Assembly (NCBI GenBank): GCA_017429265.1
Contig: JAFRPG010000029.1
Location: 51,197 to 115,196 of the forward strand
Source of the DNA: Clostridia bacterium
GTDB taxonomy: Bacteria > Bacillota > Clostridia > Christensenellales > Aristaeellaceae
Length of the DNA stretch: 64,000 nucleotides
Reading direction: 5' to 3'
Below the pieces are notes generated by a model. That model made no database searches, was not told the origin of the DNA, and was given only the letters and a program-made list of their open reading frames with translations. Made by a program: the position numbers and the translations under genes. This document shows positions 44,723-54,072 of this stretch, piece after piece; position 1 is the first letter of the stretch, and each line of letters begins with the position of its first letter.

Positions 44723-46345
44723 ATGAAGACAGCCTATTTCCATGCATGTGTGTACACCGGGGACATGCCGCTGCGGCAGGCCTTCCTCGTGGAGGACGGG
44801 CGGTTTGCGGCGGTGGGGAGCGACGCGGAAATCCTTGCGGCCCTTGACGGCGGGGACAGGTGTGTGGACCTCGGCGGACGCTTCGTGTGTGCCGGTTTCA
44901 ACGACTCGCATATGCATCTTCTCGGCTTCGGCAGCGCACTGGGCACGGCGGATCTCTCCGCGCACACCGGCAGCCTTGCGGAAATGCTGGCCTATACGCG
45001 GGCTTTCCTCGCGGAGCACCCGCCGGCGGAGGGACAGTGGCTCCTCGGCCGCGGCTGGAACCAGGACCTGTTTTCCGACACCGGCCGGATGCCCGACAGG
45101 CACGATCTGGACGCGGTGTCCGCGGAGGTGCCCGTCATGCTGACCCGCGCCTGCGGCCACTGCTGCGCCGTGAACACGAAGGCGCTGGAGATCGCCGGCA
45201 TCGGCCCGGAGACCGCGGTACCGGAGGGCGGGGCCATCGGCGTGGCGGACGGGCAGCCCGACGGCCGTCTGTACGACAACGCGATCGAGCTGGTCCGGCG
45301 CGTGATCCCGGCTCCCGGACGCCGTGAACTCCGGGACATGCTGCGGGCGGCCTGCCGCGAGGTGAACCGCTTCGGCATCACCAGCGTGCAGACCGACGAC
45401 TTCCAGACCTTTCCCGGCGTGCCGTGGCAGGCGGTCAGCGAGGTATACCGGGAGATGGAGGCGGACGGCGAGCTGACCGTGCGCGTCTGCGAACAAGCCC
45501 AGTTCACGGATCCGGACGGGATCCGGGCGTTTGCGGACGCAGGCTTCCGGACGGGCACGGGCACGGACATGTTCCGGATCGGCCCGGTCAAGCTGCTCGG
45601 CGACGGCTCGCTCGGCAGCCGCACCGCGCACCTGTCCCGCCCCTACGCGGACGATCCGTCCACCCGCGGATTCTCCCTGTACCCGCCCGCGGTGCTGGAG
45701 GAGATGATCCGCTGTGCCCATGAGCACGGGATGCAGGTGGCTGTCCACGCCATCGGCGATCAATGCCTGGATGAGGTCCTGGACGCGACAGAGAAAGCGC
45801 TGAGGGAGCATCCGCGCACGGATCACCGCCACGGCATCGTGCACTGTCAGATCACCCGCCCCGACCAGCTGGAGCGCATCCGGGACCTGGGTCTGCACGT
45901 CTATGCCCAGTCGATCTTCCTCGACTACGACAACCACATCGTCGAAAAGCGGGCGGGCAAGGTGCTGGCCGCAACGAGCTATCACTGGAAGACCCTGGCG
46001 GACATGGGCGTCAGCGTGTCCAACGGCTCGGACTGCCCGGTGGAACGACCGGATGTCATGACCGGGATCGAATGCGCCGTGACGCGCACCTCCCTCGACG
46101 GCACGGGGCCTTATCTGCCGGATCAGGCCTTCACCGTACGGGAAGCCCTGGACAGCTTCACCCTGCGCGGGGCGGAGGCGAGCTTTGAGGAGAAGACCAA
46201 GGGCCGGATCGCTCCCGGATATCTGGCCGACTTTACCGTGCTGTCGGAGAATCCCTTTGAGACCGACCCGTTCCGTCTGCATGGGATCCGGGTCGACGGC
46301 TGCTGGCTCGGCGGGAAGCGTGTGTACGGAGATGTTGCGGACTGA
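44723..46345 (+). CDS. Amidohydrolase, YtcJ type
   Basis: A 540-residue metal-dependent amidohydrolase of the YtcJ/AmiF-like group (Amidohydro_3). It has a small beta domain at both ends and a TIM barrel: the HxH motif in NDSHMHLLGFG near residue 60, a PVMLTRACGHCCAVN segment, KLLGDGSLGSRTA (the family's carboxylated-lysine or metal-linking region), AVHAIGDQCLDE and the final metal aspartate in SNGSDCPVERPD. Members hydrolyse N-acyl or cyclic amides; the substrate is not evident. The ribosome site GGAGG lies eight bases before the ATG. Confidence 0.9.
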   Translation: MKTAYFHACVYTGDMPLRQAFLVEDGRFAAVGSDAEILAALDGGDRCVDLGGRFVCAGFNDSHMHLLGFGSALGTADLSAHTGSLAEMLAYTRAFLAEHPPAEGQWLLGRGWNQDLFSDTGRMPDRHDLDAVSAEVPVMLTRACGHCCAVNTKALEIAGIGPETAVPEGGAIGVADGQPDGRLYDNAIELVRRVIPAPGRRELRDMLRAACREVNRFGITSVQTDDFQTFPGVPWQAVSEVYREMEADGELTVRVCEQAQFTDPDGIRAFADAGFRTGTGTDMFRIGPVKLLGDGSLGSRTAHLSRPYADDPSTRGFSLYPPAVLEEMIRCAHEHGMQVAVHAIGDQCLDEVLDATEKALREHPRTDHRHGIVHCQITRPDQLERIRDLGLHVYAQSIFLDYDNHIVEKRAGKVLAATSYHWKTLADMGVSVSNGSDCPVERPDVMTGIECAVTRTSLDGTGPYLPDQAFTVREALDSFTLRGAEASFEEKTKGRIAPGYLADFTVLSENPFETDPFRLHGIRVDGCWLGGKRVYGDVAD

Positions 46346-46416
46346 ACGGGTTCAGCCGCGGAATAAAGGAAGAAAACAGACCGCTGGATCGTCTGATCTG
46401 CAGGAGGTGTATTCCG

Positions 46417-47364
46417 ATGAAGAGAATCTTTGCCGTACTGATCCTGACGGTGATGCTGCTGACCGGCGCGTGTTCTGCGGAGCCCGCAGACACCCGGACG
46501 CGGGCGGAGGCCGCTGTCGCCGCCGTCCTGGAGAACGAGTGGATGCCGCAGGGCATCGCGCCGTCCTTTGAGGAGCGGGAGACCTGGTGGGACGTGACCC
46601 TGAATGACGCCGTGAGCGGAGAGGCGACGGCTTTTCTTCGCGTGGACAAGGAGACCGGACACGTGATCCGCTTCTGCATCGCCGGCTTTCAGATGCCCGC
46701 GCTGCCGGCCTCCGGCCTGTTCTTCGGATGGGAAGGGGAAGATACCGATAAGATGAGCCGGGCGGAGGAGAAGGAGGAGAAGGACAAGCGCAATCGGGGC
46801 TGGCCGGACCTGGACCTGCAGGTCTATGAGGCGTTCCGTCACAAAAGCGGCTACACACCGATTCGCGGAAACTGCGCGGCGGAGGACTGCTGCCTCTCGT
46901 ATTATGGTAATTACTCCGGCGATTTGTATGCGGCTGCCGTGTTCAGAATGCCGGAGAACGGTGATGAGGAGCCGCAGCTCATGGCCTACGCGGACGTGAC
47001 GACGAACCGCGCTTCCGGTTACGACGGCTGCCTGACGGCTGAACAGGCGGAAAGCGCAGCGAGGGAAGCCCTCCGGGGCAAATTCGGAGACGATGTGGCC
47101 GATGCCCTGCAGACGGACGCCGAGTACTTTGTCGTCTACGATTATTTCCTGCGTCTCGAACTGGCGGATGCTGACCCGCTGGAGGCGGAGAATACGCTCC
47201 CGCCGGTCTGGTTCTTCGTCATGATCGACCCGCGGGCGGACGAGGAGGGAGACCGGTTCGACGAGCGCTACCGGGACCGGTACGAATACCGGATCGCGGT
47301 CGACGCCCGCAGCGGGGAGATCATCGAGATATGTGAGGAGCCGGAGAGCTTCGGGTTCGGCTGA
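46417..47364 (+). CDS. Lipoprotein of unknown function
   Basis: A 315-residue predicted lipoprotein: MKRIFAVLILTVMLLTGAC gives a signal peptide with lipobox LTGAC and the acyl cysteine at residue 19. The mature part is acidic and has two regions (about 40-90 and 205-310) with alternating strands and the pattern of PepSY-like domains, such as FLRVDKETGHVIRF and YRIAVDARSGEIIEI. A highly charged EEKEEKDKRNRG stretch lies between. No catalytic motif is recognised. AGGAGG precedes the ATG. Confidence 0.75.
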   Translation: MKRIFAVLILTVMLLTGACSAEPADTRTRAEAAVAAVLENEWMPQGIAPSFEERETWWDVTLNDAVSGEATAFLRVDKETGHVIRFCIAGFQMPALPASGLFFGWEGEDTDKMSRAEEKEEKDKRNRGWPDLDLQVYEAFRHKSGYTPIRGNCAAEDCCLSYYGNYSGDLYAAAVFRMPENGDEEPQLMAYADVTTNRASGYDGCLTAEQAESAAREALRGKFGDDVADALQTDAEYFVVYDYFLRLELADADPLEAENTLPPVWFFVMIDPRADEEGDRFDERYRDRYEYRIAVDARSGEIIEICEEPESFGFG

Positions 47365-47381
47365 AATTTCGCTTCCACCCA

Positions 47382-47410
47382 TTGCACGCCGCGCCAAAAC
47401 CATGTACAAT
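47382..47410 (+). promoter_or_regulatory. Promoter for rsmH
   Basis: TTGCAC, 17 bases, TACAAT, between the lipoprotein and rsmH. Confidence 0.65.
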
Positions 47411-47413
47411 CAA

Positions 47414-47455
47414 CAGGGATGCTTCGGGACAGGAGCCGGGGCATCCCTGCTTTTT
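47414..47455 (+). terminator. Terminator-like hairpin in the rsmH leader
   Basis: CAGGGATGC pairs with GCATCCCTG (9 bp) around an 18-base loop, then CTTTTT. It lies between the rsmH promoter and its start codon, so it either ends lipoprotein transcripts or acts as an attenuator. Confidence 0.75.
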
Positions 47456-47473
47456 CGGATCGAGGTGAGTGCG

Positions 47474-48418
47474 GTGGCTTTTACACATATCCCTGTCCTT
47501 TATGACGAGGTCATGACCTGGCTGGACCCGCGGCCCGGCGGCGTCTACTGCGACGGCACGCTCGGCGGCGGCGGGCACAGCGGGGGCATCCTGAGCCTTG
47601 CGGGGGAGGGCGCTTCCCTGTACGGCATCGACCGGGACGAGCGGGCCATCGCGGCGGCGACAGAGCGGCTGGGCGGTTTCCCGGGCTTTCACGCCCTGAG
47701 AGGCAACTTCCACGACGCGAAAATCCTTCTCTCCCGCGAGGGCGTGGATTCGCTGGACGGGGCTCTGCTGGACCTCGGCGTCTCCTCCCCGCAGCTCGAC
47801 GAAGCGGAGCGCGGCTTCTCCTATCACGAGGACGCTCCCCTCGACATGCGCATGGATACCGCCGCGGGACAGACGGCGGCCGATCTGCTGAACACCGCGT
47901 CGGAGAGCGAGATCACCCGGATCCTCCGCGACTATGCCGAGGAGAAGTGGGCTGCGCGCATCGCGAAGATCATCTGCGAGCGGCGGGCGAGAACCCCTCT
48001 GGCGACCACCGGTGACCTGGTCGCCTGCGTGGACGCCGCGATCCCGAAAGCCGTGCGCCGCAGGGACGACGGCCACCCGGCCCGGCGCACTTTCCAGGCT
48101 GTACGCATCGCGGTCAACGACGAGCTCGACCCCCTCGACCGGGCGCTGTGCGATTTCGTCGATCTGCTGAAGCCCGGCGGACGGCTCTGCGTCATCACTT
48201 TCCACTCTCTGGAAGACCGGATCGTGAAGCGCTGCTTCCAGCGCCTGCAGCACCCCTGCACCTGTCCGCCGTCCTTCCCGGTCTGTGTCTGCGGAAAGAA
48301 GCCGCAGGTGAAGGTGCTCGCCGGCGGCGCGGTGAAGCCGTCGAAGGAAGAGATCGACCGCAACCCGCGGGCCCACTCGGCCATCCTGCGGGTCTGCGAG
48401 AAGCTGGAGGTGGACTGA
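47474..48418 (+). CDS. rsmH: 16S rRNA (cytosine-1402-N4)-methyltransferase
   Basis: RsmH (MraW) methylates N4 of C1402 in 16S rRNA with SAM. The 314-residue protein begins HIPVLYDEVMTWL, has the SAM loop DGTLGGGGHSGGIL, DLGVSSPQLDEAERGFSY, MDTAAGQTAADLLN and the C-terminal TFHSLEDRIVKRCF. A cysteine-rich stretch (HPCTCPPSFPVCVCG) precedes the end, common in Firmicutes. The GTG at 47474 follows GAGGTGAG. It is followed by rsmI, which modifies the same base at the ribose; the stop and start share one base. Confidence 0.96.
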   Translation: MAFTHIPVLYDEVMTWLDPRPGGVYCDGTLGGGGHSGGILSLAGEGASLYGIDRDERAIAAATERLGGFPGFHALRGNFHDAKILLSREGVDSLDGALLDLGVSSPQLDEAERGFSYHEDAPLDMRMDTAAGQTAADLLNTASESEITRILRDYAEEKWAARIAKIICERRARTPLATTGDLVACVDAAIPKAVRRRDDGHPARRTFQAVRIAVNDELDPLDRALCDFVDLLKPGGRLCVITFHSLEDRIVKRCFQRLQHPCTCPPSFPVCVCGKKPQVKVLAGGAVKPSKEEIDRNPRAHSAILRVCEKLEVD

Positions 48419-49284
48419 TGCCGACGCTCTATGTGGTGGCGACCCCCATCGGCAACCTGCAGGACTTTCCGCCCCGGGCCGTGGAGACGCTGAAGGGGGT
48501 TGGCCTGATCGCGGCGGAGGACACCCGCGTGACGATGAAACTCTGCCAGGTCTTCGACATCCATACCCCGCTCACCGCCTGCCATCAGCACAACGAGGAG
48601 GGCAAGGCGGCCGTCATCGCGGAGCGGATGCTGGCGGAGGGCATCGACGCCGCTCTGACCACCGATGCCGGAATGCCCTGCGTGTCCGACCCCGGGTATC
48701 TGCTCGTGCGGGAATGTCTGAACCGTGGGATCGACGTCCGGCCCGTGCCCGGCTGCTGCGCCGGGGTGTCGGCGCTGTCGGTGTCCGGCTTCGACGCCCG
48801 CGAATGGGCGTTCTACGGTTTCCTGCCGAGGGAGAAGAAGGCGCTGCGCGAAAAGCTGGCTACCCTTGCGACGGGGCCGAAGGTGGCCATCGTCCACGAA
48901 TCCCCCTTCCGGGTGATTGAGCTCATTGAGACAGTCACGGAGGTGCTGCCCGAGGCACGGCTGTCCCTCTCCTGCGATCTGACCAAGCTGCACGAGCTGA
49001 CCCTGCACGGCAGCCCGGCGGAGGTGCTCGCCGCCCTGCGCGCCAACCCGAAGGCGGAAAAGGGAGAGTACTGCCTTGTCCTCGACCTGCACGGTGTGCC
49101 GGAGCCGGAACCGCCGTCGGCGGATCCGGAGGTCAGCCTGGAGGCGCGGCTCGTGGAAGCCATGCTGGCGGGCGTCGACCTGCGCGGGGCACAGGCGGCG
49201 CTGGTACAGTCCGGCGCGAAGAAGAACGCGGTCAAGGCCGCCGCCCTGCGGCTGAAGAAACTGCTGACGGAGGAAGACACATGA
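48418..49284 (+). CDS. rsmI: 16S rRNA (cytidine-1402-2'-O)-methyltransferase
   Basis: RsmI methylates the 2'-hydroxyl of C1402 with SAM, so rsmH and rsmI modify the same nucleotide and sit together here. The 288-residue tetrapyrrole-methylase-fold protein has LYVVATPIGNLQDFPPRAVE, AAEDTRVTMKL, LTTDAGMPCVSDPGYLLV, FYGFLPREKKAL and VAIVHESPFRV. The ATG overlaps the rsmH stop (TGATG) and its own stop overlaps the fumarase start (ATGA). Confidence 0.96.
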   Translation: MPTLYVVATPIGNLQDFPPRAVETLKGVGLIAAEDTRVTMKLCQVFDIHTPLTACHQHNEEGKAAVIAERMLAEGIDAALTTDAGMPCVSDPGYLLVRECLNRGIDVRPVPGCCAGVSALSVSGFDAREWAFYGFLPREKKALREKLATLATGPKVAIVHESPFRVIELIETVTEVLPEARLSLSCDLTKLHELTLHGSPAEVLAALRANPKAEKGEYCLVLDLHGVPEPEPPSADPEVSLEARLVEAMLAGVDLRGAQAALVQSGAKKNAVKAAALRLKKLLTEEDT

Positions 49285-50120
49285 GAGAGATACAGGCGTC
49301 GGCGATCACGGAGGCCGTGGCGGAGCTGTTCGTCACAGCGAACCGGGAACTGCCGGAAGACGTGGCCCGCGCGATGGAGCGGGCCCGCACGGAAGAGCCT
49401 TGGGCTCCGGCCTGCGGGATCCTGGACATCCTCCGCGAGAACGCGGACATCGCCCGACGGGACCGGATGCCCGTCTGCCAGGACACCGGCATGGCGGTGG
49501 TTTTCGCAGAGGTGGGGCAGGAAGTGCACATCGCCGGCGATTTTGAGGCCGCGGTCCACGAGGGCGTCCGCAGAGCGTACACGGAGGGTCTCCTCCGGAA
49601 GAGCGTGGTCGGCGATCCGCTGCGCCGCGTCAATACCGGCGACAACACCCCCGCCGTGATCCACACGCGCCTGGTGCCGGGCGACCGTCTGACCCTCACC
49701 GCCGCGCCGAAGGGCTTCGGCAGCGAAAACATGTCCCGCTTGGGCATGCTGACCCCGGCCCAGGGCGTGCGGGGCGTGAAGGACTTTGTGCTCGAGACCG
49801 TCCGCATCGCGGGGGCGAATCCATGCCCGCCGATGGTGCTCGGCGTGGGCATCGGCGGGGATTTCGAGTCGGTTGCGGAACTGGCCAAGCGCGCGCTGAC
49901 CCTGCCGGTCGACGGGTCGAACCCGGATCCGTTCTACGCGGCGCTCGAGCGGGAACTGCTCGAGGCGGTGAACGCCACCGGCATCGGCCCCCAGGGGCTC
50001 GGCGGGCGCACGACCTGCCTGGGCCTGCGCATCCTGACCATGGCGACGCACATCGCAGGCCTGCCCGTGGCGGTGAACGTCTCCTGCCATGTCACCCGCC
50101 ACCGCACGGTGACCCTGTGA
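49281..50120 (+). CDS. Fumarate hydratase class I, alpha subunit
   Basis: The N-terminal half of the two-subunit [4Fe-4S] fumarase (or tartrate dehydratase), interconverting fumarate and malate. The 279-residue protein shows the three cluster cysteines in typical places: MPVCQDTGM near residue 70, GANPCPPMVLGVGIGG near 185 and GGRTTCLGLRI near 240, plus FGSENMSRL. Subunit beta follows after 14 bases. Oxygen-sensitive class I fumarase fits an anaerobe. Tartrate as substrate cannot be excluded. Start overlaps the rsmI stop. Confidence 0.93.
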   Translation: MREIQASAITEAVAELFVTANRELPEDVARAMERARTEEPWAPACGILDILRENADIARRDRMPVCQDTGMAVVFAEVGQEVHIAGDFEAAVHEGVRRAYTEGLLRKSVVGDPLRRVNTGDNTPAVIHTRLVPGDRLTLTAAPKGFGSENMSRLGMLTPAQGVRGVKDFVLETVRIAGANPCPPMVLGVGIGGDFESVAELAKRALTLPVDGSNPDPFYAALERELLEAVNATGIGPQGLGGRTTCLGLRILTMATHIAGLPVAVNVSCHVTRHRTVTL

Positions 50121-50134
50121 GAGGAGGACAAGCG

Positions 50135-50704
50135 ATGACGATCCGACTGACGGCCCCGCTGACGGAGGAGACCGCGCGGTCCCTGCGCGCCGGGGATCAG
50201 GTGCTCCTGTCCGGGGAGGTCTACACGGCCCGCGACGCCGCCCATCTGCGGATGCTGGAGTGCTTGGAGAAGGGAGAACCGCTGCCCTTCGAACTGGAGG
50301 GCCAGGTGATCTATTACGCCGGGCCGACGCCGACGCCGTCCGGGCGCCCGGTGGGCTCCATCGGGCCGACGACGTCTGTCCGCATGGACGCTGCGACCCC
50401 GACCCTGCTGGCGCACGGCCTGCGGGGGATGATCGGGAAGGGCCTGCGCGGCCCGGCGGTCGTGGAGGCGATGAAGAAACACGGTGCCGTCTACTTCGCG
50501 GCCGTTGGCGGCGCGGCGGCCCTGATGGCTGCCTGTGTCACGTCCTGTGAGGTGATCGCATGGGACGACCTCGGCCCGGAGTCGGTCAAGCGGCTGACCC
50601 TGAAGGACCTGCCACTGGTGGTGGCGGTCGACGCCTGCGGCGGGGACGCCTTTGCGCAGGGACAGGCCGCCTACCTCGCTTCAGCCACGAATGTGAAAGA
50701 ATAA
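50135..50704 (+). CDS. Fumarate hydratase class I, beta subunit
   Basis: The C-terminal swivel domain of class I fumarase, 189 residues. It starts IRLTAPLTEETARSLRAGDQVLLSG, has YYAGPTPTPSGRPVGSIGPTTSVRMD, the substrate-binding centre, and GAVYFAAVGGAAALMAACV. AGAGGAGG precedes the ATG at 50135. Together with the alpha subunit it forms the dehydratase; the pair is translationally downstream of rsmHI. Confidence 0.93.
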   Translation: MTIRLTAPLTEETARSLRAGDQVLLSGEVYTARDAAHLRMLECLEKGEPLPFELEGQVIYYAGPTPTPSGRPVGSIGPTTSVRMDAATPTLLAHGLRGMIGKGLRGPAVVEAMKKHGAVYFAAVGGAAALMAACVTSCEVIAWDDLGPESVKRLTLKDLPLVVAVDACGGDAFAQGQAAYLASATNVKE

Positions 50705-50724
50705 AGACGGGAGGATGATCCAGC

Positions 50725-51207
50725 ATGACGCTTGCGGAACTGCAGAACCTGATCGACCGCTCCCTCTTCGCGACCCTCGCATACCGGGACGGGGAAGACC
50801 GAATCCAGATCCGCCGCGTGTTCTGCACCTGGCACAGGGGCCTCGGGCGGCATCTCATCAGCACCAACACGTCCTCCGGACACGTCGCCTGCCTCCTCCG
50901 GGACGGGCGGGCGAGCCTCTATTTCGCGGATGACGTGCGCTTTGAGGGCCTGAACCTGACCGGGACCGTCACCGTGCACACCGAGCGCCCGTGGAAGGAA
51001 CTTCTCTGGCACGACGGCGACGAGAAGTACTATCCCAAGGGCGTGGACGACCCGGACTACTGCGTCCTCGAGTTCGCCGCGGACGGCGGGGCCTACTACC
51101 GCTTTGACGGCAAGGGAACCCTGACCCGGGAAGAGACGGAGGCATGGGACCGGGACCGGTCATTTGCGGACACATACGCGCTGACGCACGCTGCCGGCGA
51201 ACCGTGA
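50725..51207 (+). CDS. Pyridoxamine 5'-phosphate oxidase-like flavin-binding protein
   Basis: A 160-residue split-barrel protein of the PNPOx-like/FMN-binding superfamily. Recognisable segments are SLFATLAYRDGEDR, HLISTNTSSGHVACLL, LYFADDVRFEGLNLTGTVTV and YCVLEFAADGGAYYRF. Such small members bind FMN, F420 or heme and often reduce or bind small molecules; the role here is unknown. It is not a full PdxH because the phosphate-binding regions are missing. GGGAGG lies ten bases before the ATG. Confidence 0.8.
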   Translation: MTLAELQNLIDRSLFATLAYRDGEDRIQIRRVFCTWHRGLGRHLISTNTSSGHVACLLRDGRASLYFADDVRFEGLNLTGTVTVHTERPWKELLWHDGDEKYYPKGVDDPDYCVLEFAADGGAYYRFDGKGTLTREETEAWDRDRSFADTYALTHAAGEP

Positions 51208-51238
51208 TACCATTGACAGAGAGAAGGCAATTGCACTC

Positions 51239-52405
51239 ATGACACCGAGAGACTTTTCCGAGATCAAGCGCCGCCTGGACCCCTCCAAGCGGCTTCCCGA
51301 CGAGATCTGCGGCTGCTACGTCAGCGACGAGGGCGAGATCCTCGCCTCCTTCCGCAAGCCGGTCGCCATGCTGCCCCAGGAGGAGCTGGAGCGCTACATG
51401 GCCATCTTCCGCAGGGTCCTCACCGGCAACCAGGGACAGCAGCTGCTCCCGGTCGGCTTCTCCGCGACGCAGCCGGAGCCGGCCTTTGACCTGTTCACCC
51501 GCCTGCGCCGCACCCGCCTCCGGGACAACGACACGCTCAACGAGCTCTTCGGCAGCGTGATGGAAGCCCTGCAGGAGGAAAAAGCCTCCCGTCCCCAATC
51601 CATGGACGCGGACAAGCACGCGGAGAGCACCCTGATCCTCGCCCTCGGTGACGCGTTCGACGTTTACCGCCGGCGCAGGGACGGGGAGACGGACCGCGAC
51701 AGCTCCGATGCCATGTACACCTACTTCCTCTGCTGCGTCTGCCCGGTCAGGCCGCGCAGGCAGGAGCTCGCCTATCAGGGCGGCGACTTCTCCATGGCAC
51801 CGGAGAGCATGGAGGTGGCCATGCCCGTGCAGGGCTTCCTCTACCCCGCCCGCGAGCAGGGCGGCGCGGACATTTACACCGCCATGTACTACACGAAGAA
51901 CGCGGCACAGGTGGACGAGGCCTTTGTCACCCACGTCTTCGGCACCGCGACCGTGCCCATGCCGGGCGGCGAGCAGCAGGAAGCCCTGTGCACGATGCTC
52001 CGCGAGACCCTCGCCGAGGAGTGCAGCATGGAGGTCATGCAGGCCGTCCATGAGCGCGTCTCCGACATGATCCGGGAACAGAAGGAGGACCGTCAGGCCG
52101 ATCCCCTGACCCTCAGCTGCACGGAGGTCACGCAGATGCTCAGCGACTGCGGCGTCTCGCAGGAGAAGACGGAGGCCTTCTCGGACGAGTTCGACGAGGT
52201 TTTCGGGCAGGCCGCGGAGGTCCCCGCCGTGAACCTGGTTTCCCCCGGACAGTTCAAAATCGCAACGCCGAGCGTCTCCATCCGCGTGGATCCGGCTCAC
52301 AAGGACCTCATCTCCACCCGGACGATCGACGGACAGCGCTGCATCGTGATCCTCGCGGACGGGGCGGTCGAGGTCAACGGCGTCAACATCGCGCTGGGTG
52401 AGTGA
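51239..52405 (+). CDS. DUF4317-family protein
   Basis: A 388-residue soluble acidic protein matching the DUF4317 family, found widely in Clostridia and of unknown function. It begins RDFSEIKRRLDPSKRLPDEICGCYVS, the family's characteristic start, and includes LPVGFSATQPE, DAMYTYFLCCVCPVRP and a C-terminal VSPGQFKIATPSVSIRVDP block. No catalytic motif is seen. The ribosome site (GAGAAGG) is weak. The promoter region 51208-51238 has a TTGACA without a matching -10. Confidence 0.85.
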   Translation: MTPRDFSEIKRRLDPSKRLPDEICGCYVSDEGEILASFRKPVAMLPQEELERYMAIFRRVLTGNQGQQLLPVGFSATQPEPAFDLFTRLRRTRLRDNDTLNELFGSVMEALQEEKASRPQSMDADKHAESTLILALGDAFDVYRRRRDGETDRDSSDAMYTYFLCCVCPVRPRRQELAYQGGDFSMAPESMEVAMPVQGFLYPAREQGGADIYTAMYYTKNAAQVDEAFVTHVFGTATVPMPGGEQQEALCTMLRETLAEECSMEVMQAVHERVSDMIREQKEDRQADPLTLSCTEVTQMLSDCGVSQEKTEAFSDEFDEVFGQAAEVPAVNLVSPGQFKIATPSVSIRVDPAHKDLISTRTIDGQRCIVILADGAVEVNGVNIALGE

Positions 52406-52422
52406 ATTCCGTCTCCGGATCG

Positions 52423-52451
52423 TTGACAGGCGGCGGCTCCGCGCGTATAAT
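52423..52451 (+). promoter_or_regulatory. Promoter for xylB
   Basis: TTGACA, 17 bases, TATAAT, both consensus, 62 bases before the xylB ATG. Confidence 0.87.
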
Positions 52452-52512
52452 AGACCTCGATCACAGGTTCGTTTATCTTGCTTTCAATTCGGATGACAGG
52501 GGAGGAAGCACA

Positions 52513-54039
52513 ATGAAATTCGTTCTCGGCATCGATCTGGGCACCTCCGGCACGAAAACCGTGCTCTTCGATCAGGAGGGCCGCGCGCAGGCCAGCTGCA
52601 CCGTGGAATATCCGCTCTATCAGCCGCACAACGGCTGGGCGGAACAGGATCCGCTGGACTGGTATCACGCAGCCGTCACAACCATTAAGACGGTCCTCGA
52701 AAAGAGCGGGGTCGACCGGAAGGACGTCGTCGCGCTGGGCATTTCCGGCCAGATGCACGGCCTGGTGATGCTCGACGAGAAGGGCCAGGTCCTGCGCCGC
52801 TCCATCATCTGGTGCGACCAGCGCACGGCGAAGGAGTGCGACGAGATCCACGCCACGGTCGGCAAGGAGAAGCTGATCTCCATCACCGCCAACCCGGCGC
52901 TGACCGGTTTCACCCTCTCCAAGCTGCTCTGGGTGCGCAACAACGAGCCTGACCTCTATGCCCGCTGCGCCCATATCCTGCTGCCGAAGGACTATGTCCG
53001 CTTCATGCTGACCGGCGATTACGCCACCGAGGTCAGCGACGCCAGCGGCATGCAGATGCTCGACGTGCCCGGCCGCTGCTGGTCCTCCGAGCTCCTCAGA
53101 ACGCTGAACATCGACGAGAGCCTGCTCGCGAAGGTGTACGAGAGCCCCGAGGTCACCGGTCACATTTCCGAGGAGGCCGCGAAGCTCACGGGCCTGTCCC
53201 CGGATACCCTCGTCGTCGGCGGCGCGGGCGACAACGCGGCCGCGGCCGTGGGCACCGGCGTGGTGGAGGACGGCAAGGCCTTCACGACGATCGGCACCAG
53301 CGGCGTGGTCTTCGCCCACACCGACAAGCTGGCCATCGACCCCAAGGGCCGCGTGCACACCTTCTGCTGCGCGGTGCCGGGTGCCTGGCACGTCATGGGC
53401 GTGACCCAGGGCGCGGGCCTGAGCCTCAAGTGGTTCCGCGACAACTTCTGCGCCGCGGAGAAGGAAGCCGCCGGCCAGATGGGCGTCGATCCCTATGACC
53501 TGATGAACAAGGAAGCCGCTCTCTCCCCGATCGGCTCCAACAAGCTGCTCTACGCGCCCTACCTGATGGGTGAGCGCACCCCGCACCTCGACGCGGACTG
53601 CCGCGGCATGTTCTTCGGCCTCAGCGCCATGCACACCCGCCGCGATCTGCTGCGTGCGGTGATGGAGGGCGTCACCTTCTCCCTGGCGGACTGCCTGGGC
53701 GTGCTGCGCGAGATGGGCGTGGAGCCGGCCGAGATGCTGGCCTGCGGCGGCGGCGGACGCTCTCCGCTGTGGCGTCAGATGCTGGCGGACGTCTTCGGCT
53801 GCCCGGTGGCGACCACCGTCAACACCGAGGGTCCGGCCCTGGGCGTCGCGATCCTCGCCGGCGTCGGCGCCGGCCTGTATCCGTCCGTCCCCGAGGCCTG
53901 CCGCGCGATGATCCGCCAGAACGAGGCGCAGCGGCCCATCGCGGAGAACGTGCCGAAATACGCGAAGGTCTACGACGTCTACAAGCGTCTGTATCCCGCC
54001 AACCGCGACGTCTTCAAGGCGCTGGCGCAGCTGGACTGA
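52513..54039 (+). CDS. xylB: Xylulokinase
   Basis: XylB phosphorylates D-xylulose to the pentose phosphate intermediate. The 508-residue FGGY-family kinase has GIDLGTSGTKTVLFD (phosphate-binding loop), GISGQMHGLVMLD and WCDQRT typical of XylB, TGFTLSKLLWVRNNEP, the second ATP loop TTIGTSGVVFAH, and GERTPHLDADCRGMFFGL with the substrate aspartate. The C-terminal LACGGGGRSPLWRQMLADVFG binds adenosine. There is no xylA nearby; the gene has its own promoter. Ribulose or another ketose as substrate is less likely. Confidence 0.92.
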   Translation: MKFVLGIDLGTSGTKTVLFDQEGRAQASCTVEYPLYQPHNGWAEQDPLDWYHAAVTTIKTVLEKSGVDRKDVVALGISGQMHGLVMLDEKGQVLRRSIIWCDQRTAKECDEIHATVGKEKLISITANPALTGFTLSKLLWVRNNEPDLYARCAHILLPKDYVRFMLTGDYATEVSDASGMQMLDVPGRCWSSELLRTLNIDESLLAKVYESPEVTGHISEEAAKLTGLSPDTLVVGGAGDNAAAAVGTGVVEDGKAFTTIGTSGVVFAHTDKLAIDPKGRVHTFCCAVPGAWHVMGVTQGAGLSLKWFRDNFCAAEKEAAGQMGVDPYDLMNKEAALSPIGSNKLLYAPYLMGERTPHLDADCRGMFFGLSAMHTRRDLLRAVMEGVTFSLADCLGVLREMGVEPAEMLACGGGGRSPLWRQMLADVFGCPVATTVNTEGPALGVAILAGVGAGLYPSVPEACRAMIRQNEAQRPIAENVPKYAKVYDVYKRLYPANRDVFKALAQLD

Positions 54040-54072
54040 GGAGAAGACCGGCCGGACGGGGGAAGATAAATC

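Noticed and set aside
51213..51218. Promoter before the DUF4317 gene
   Set aside because: TTGACA is present but no acceptable -10 lies 16-18 bases on; the start codon is already there.
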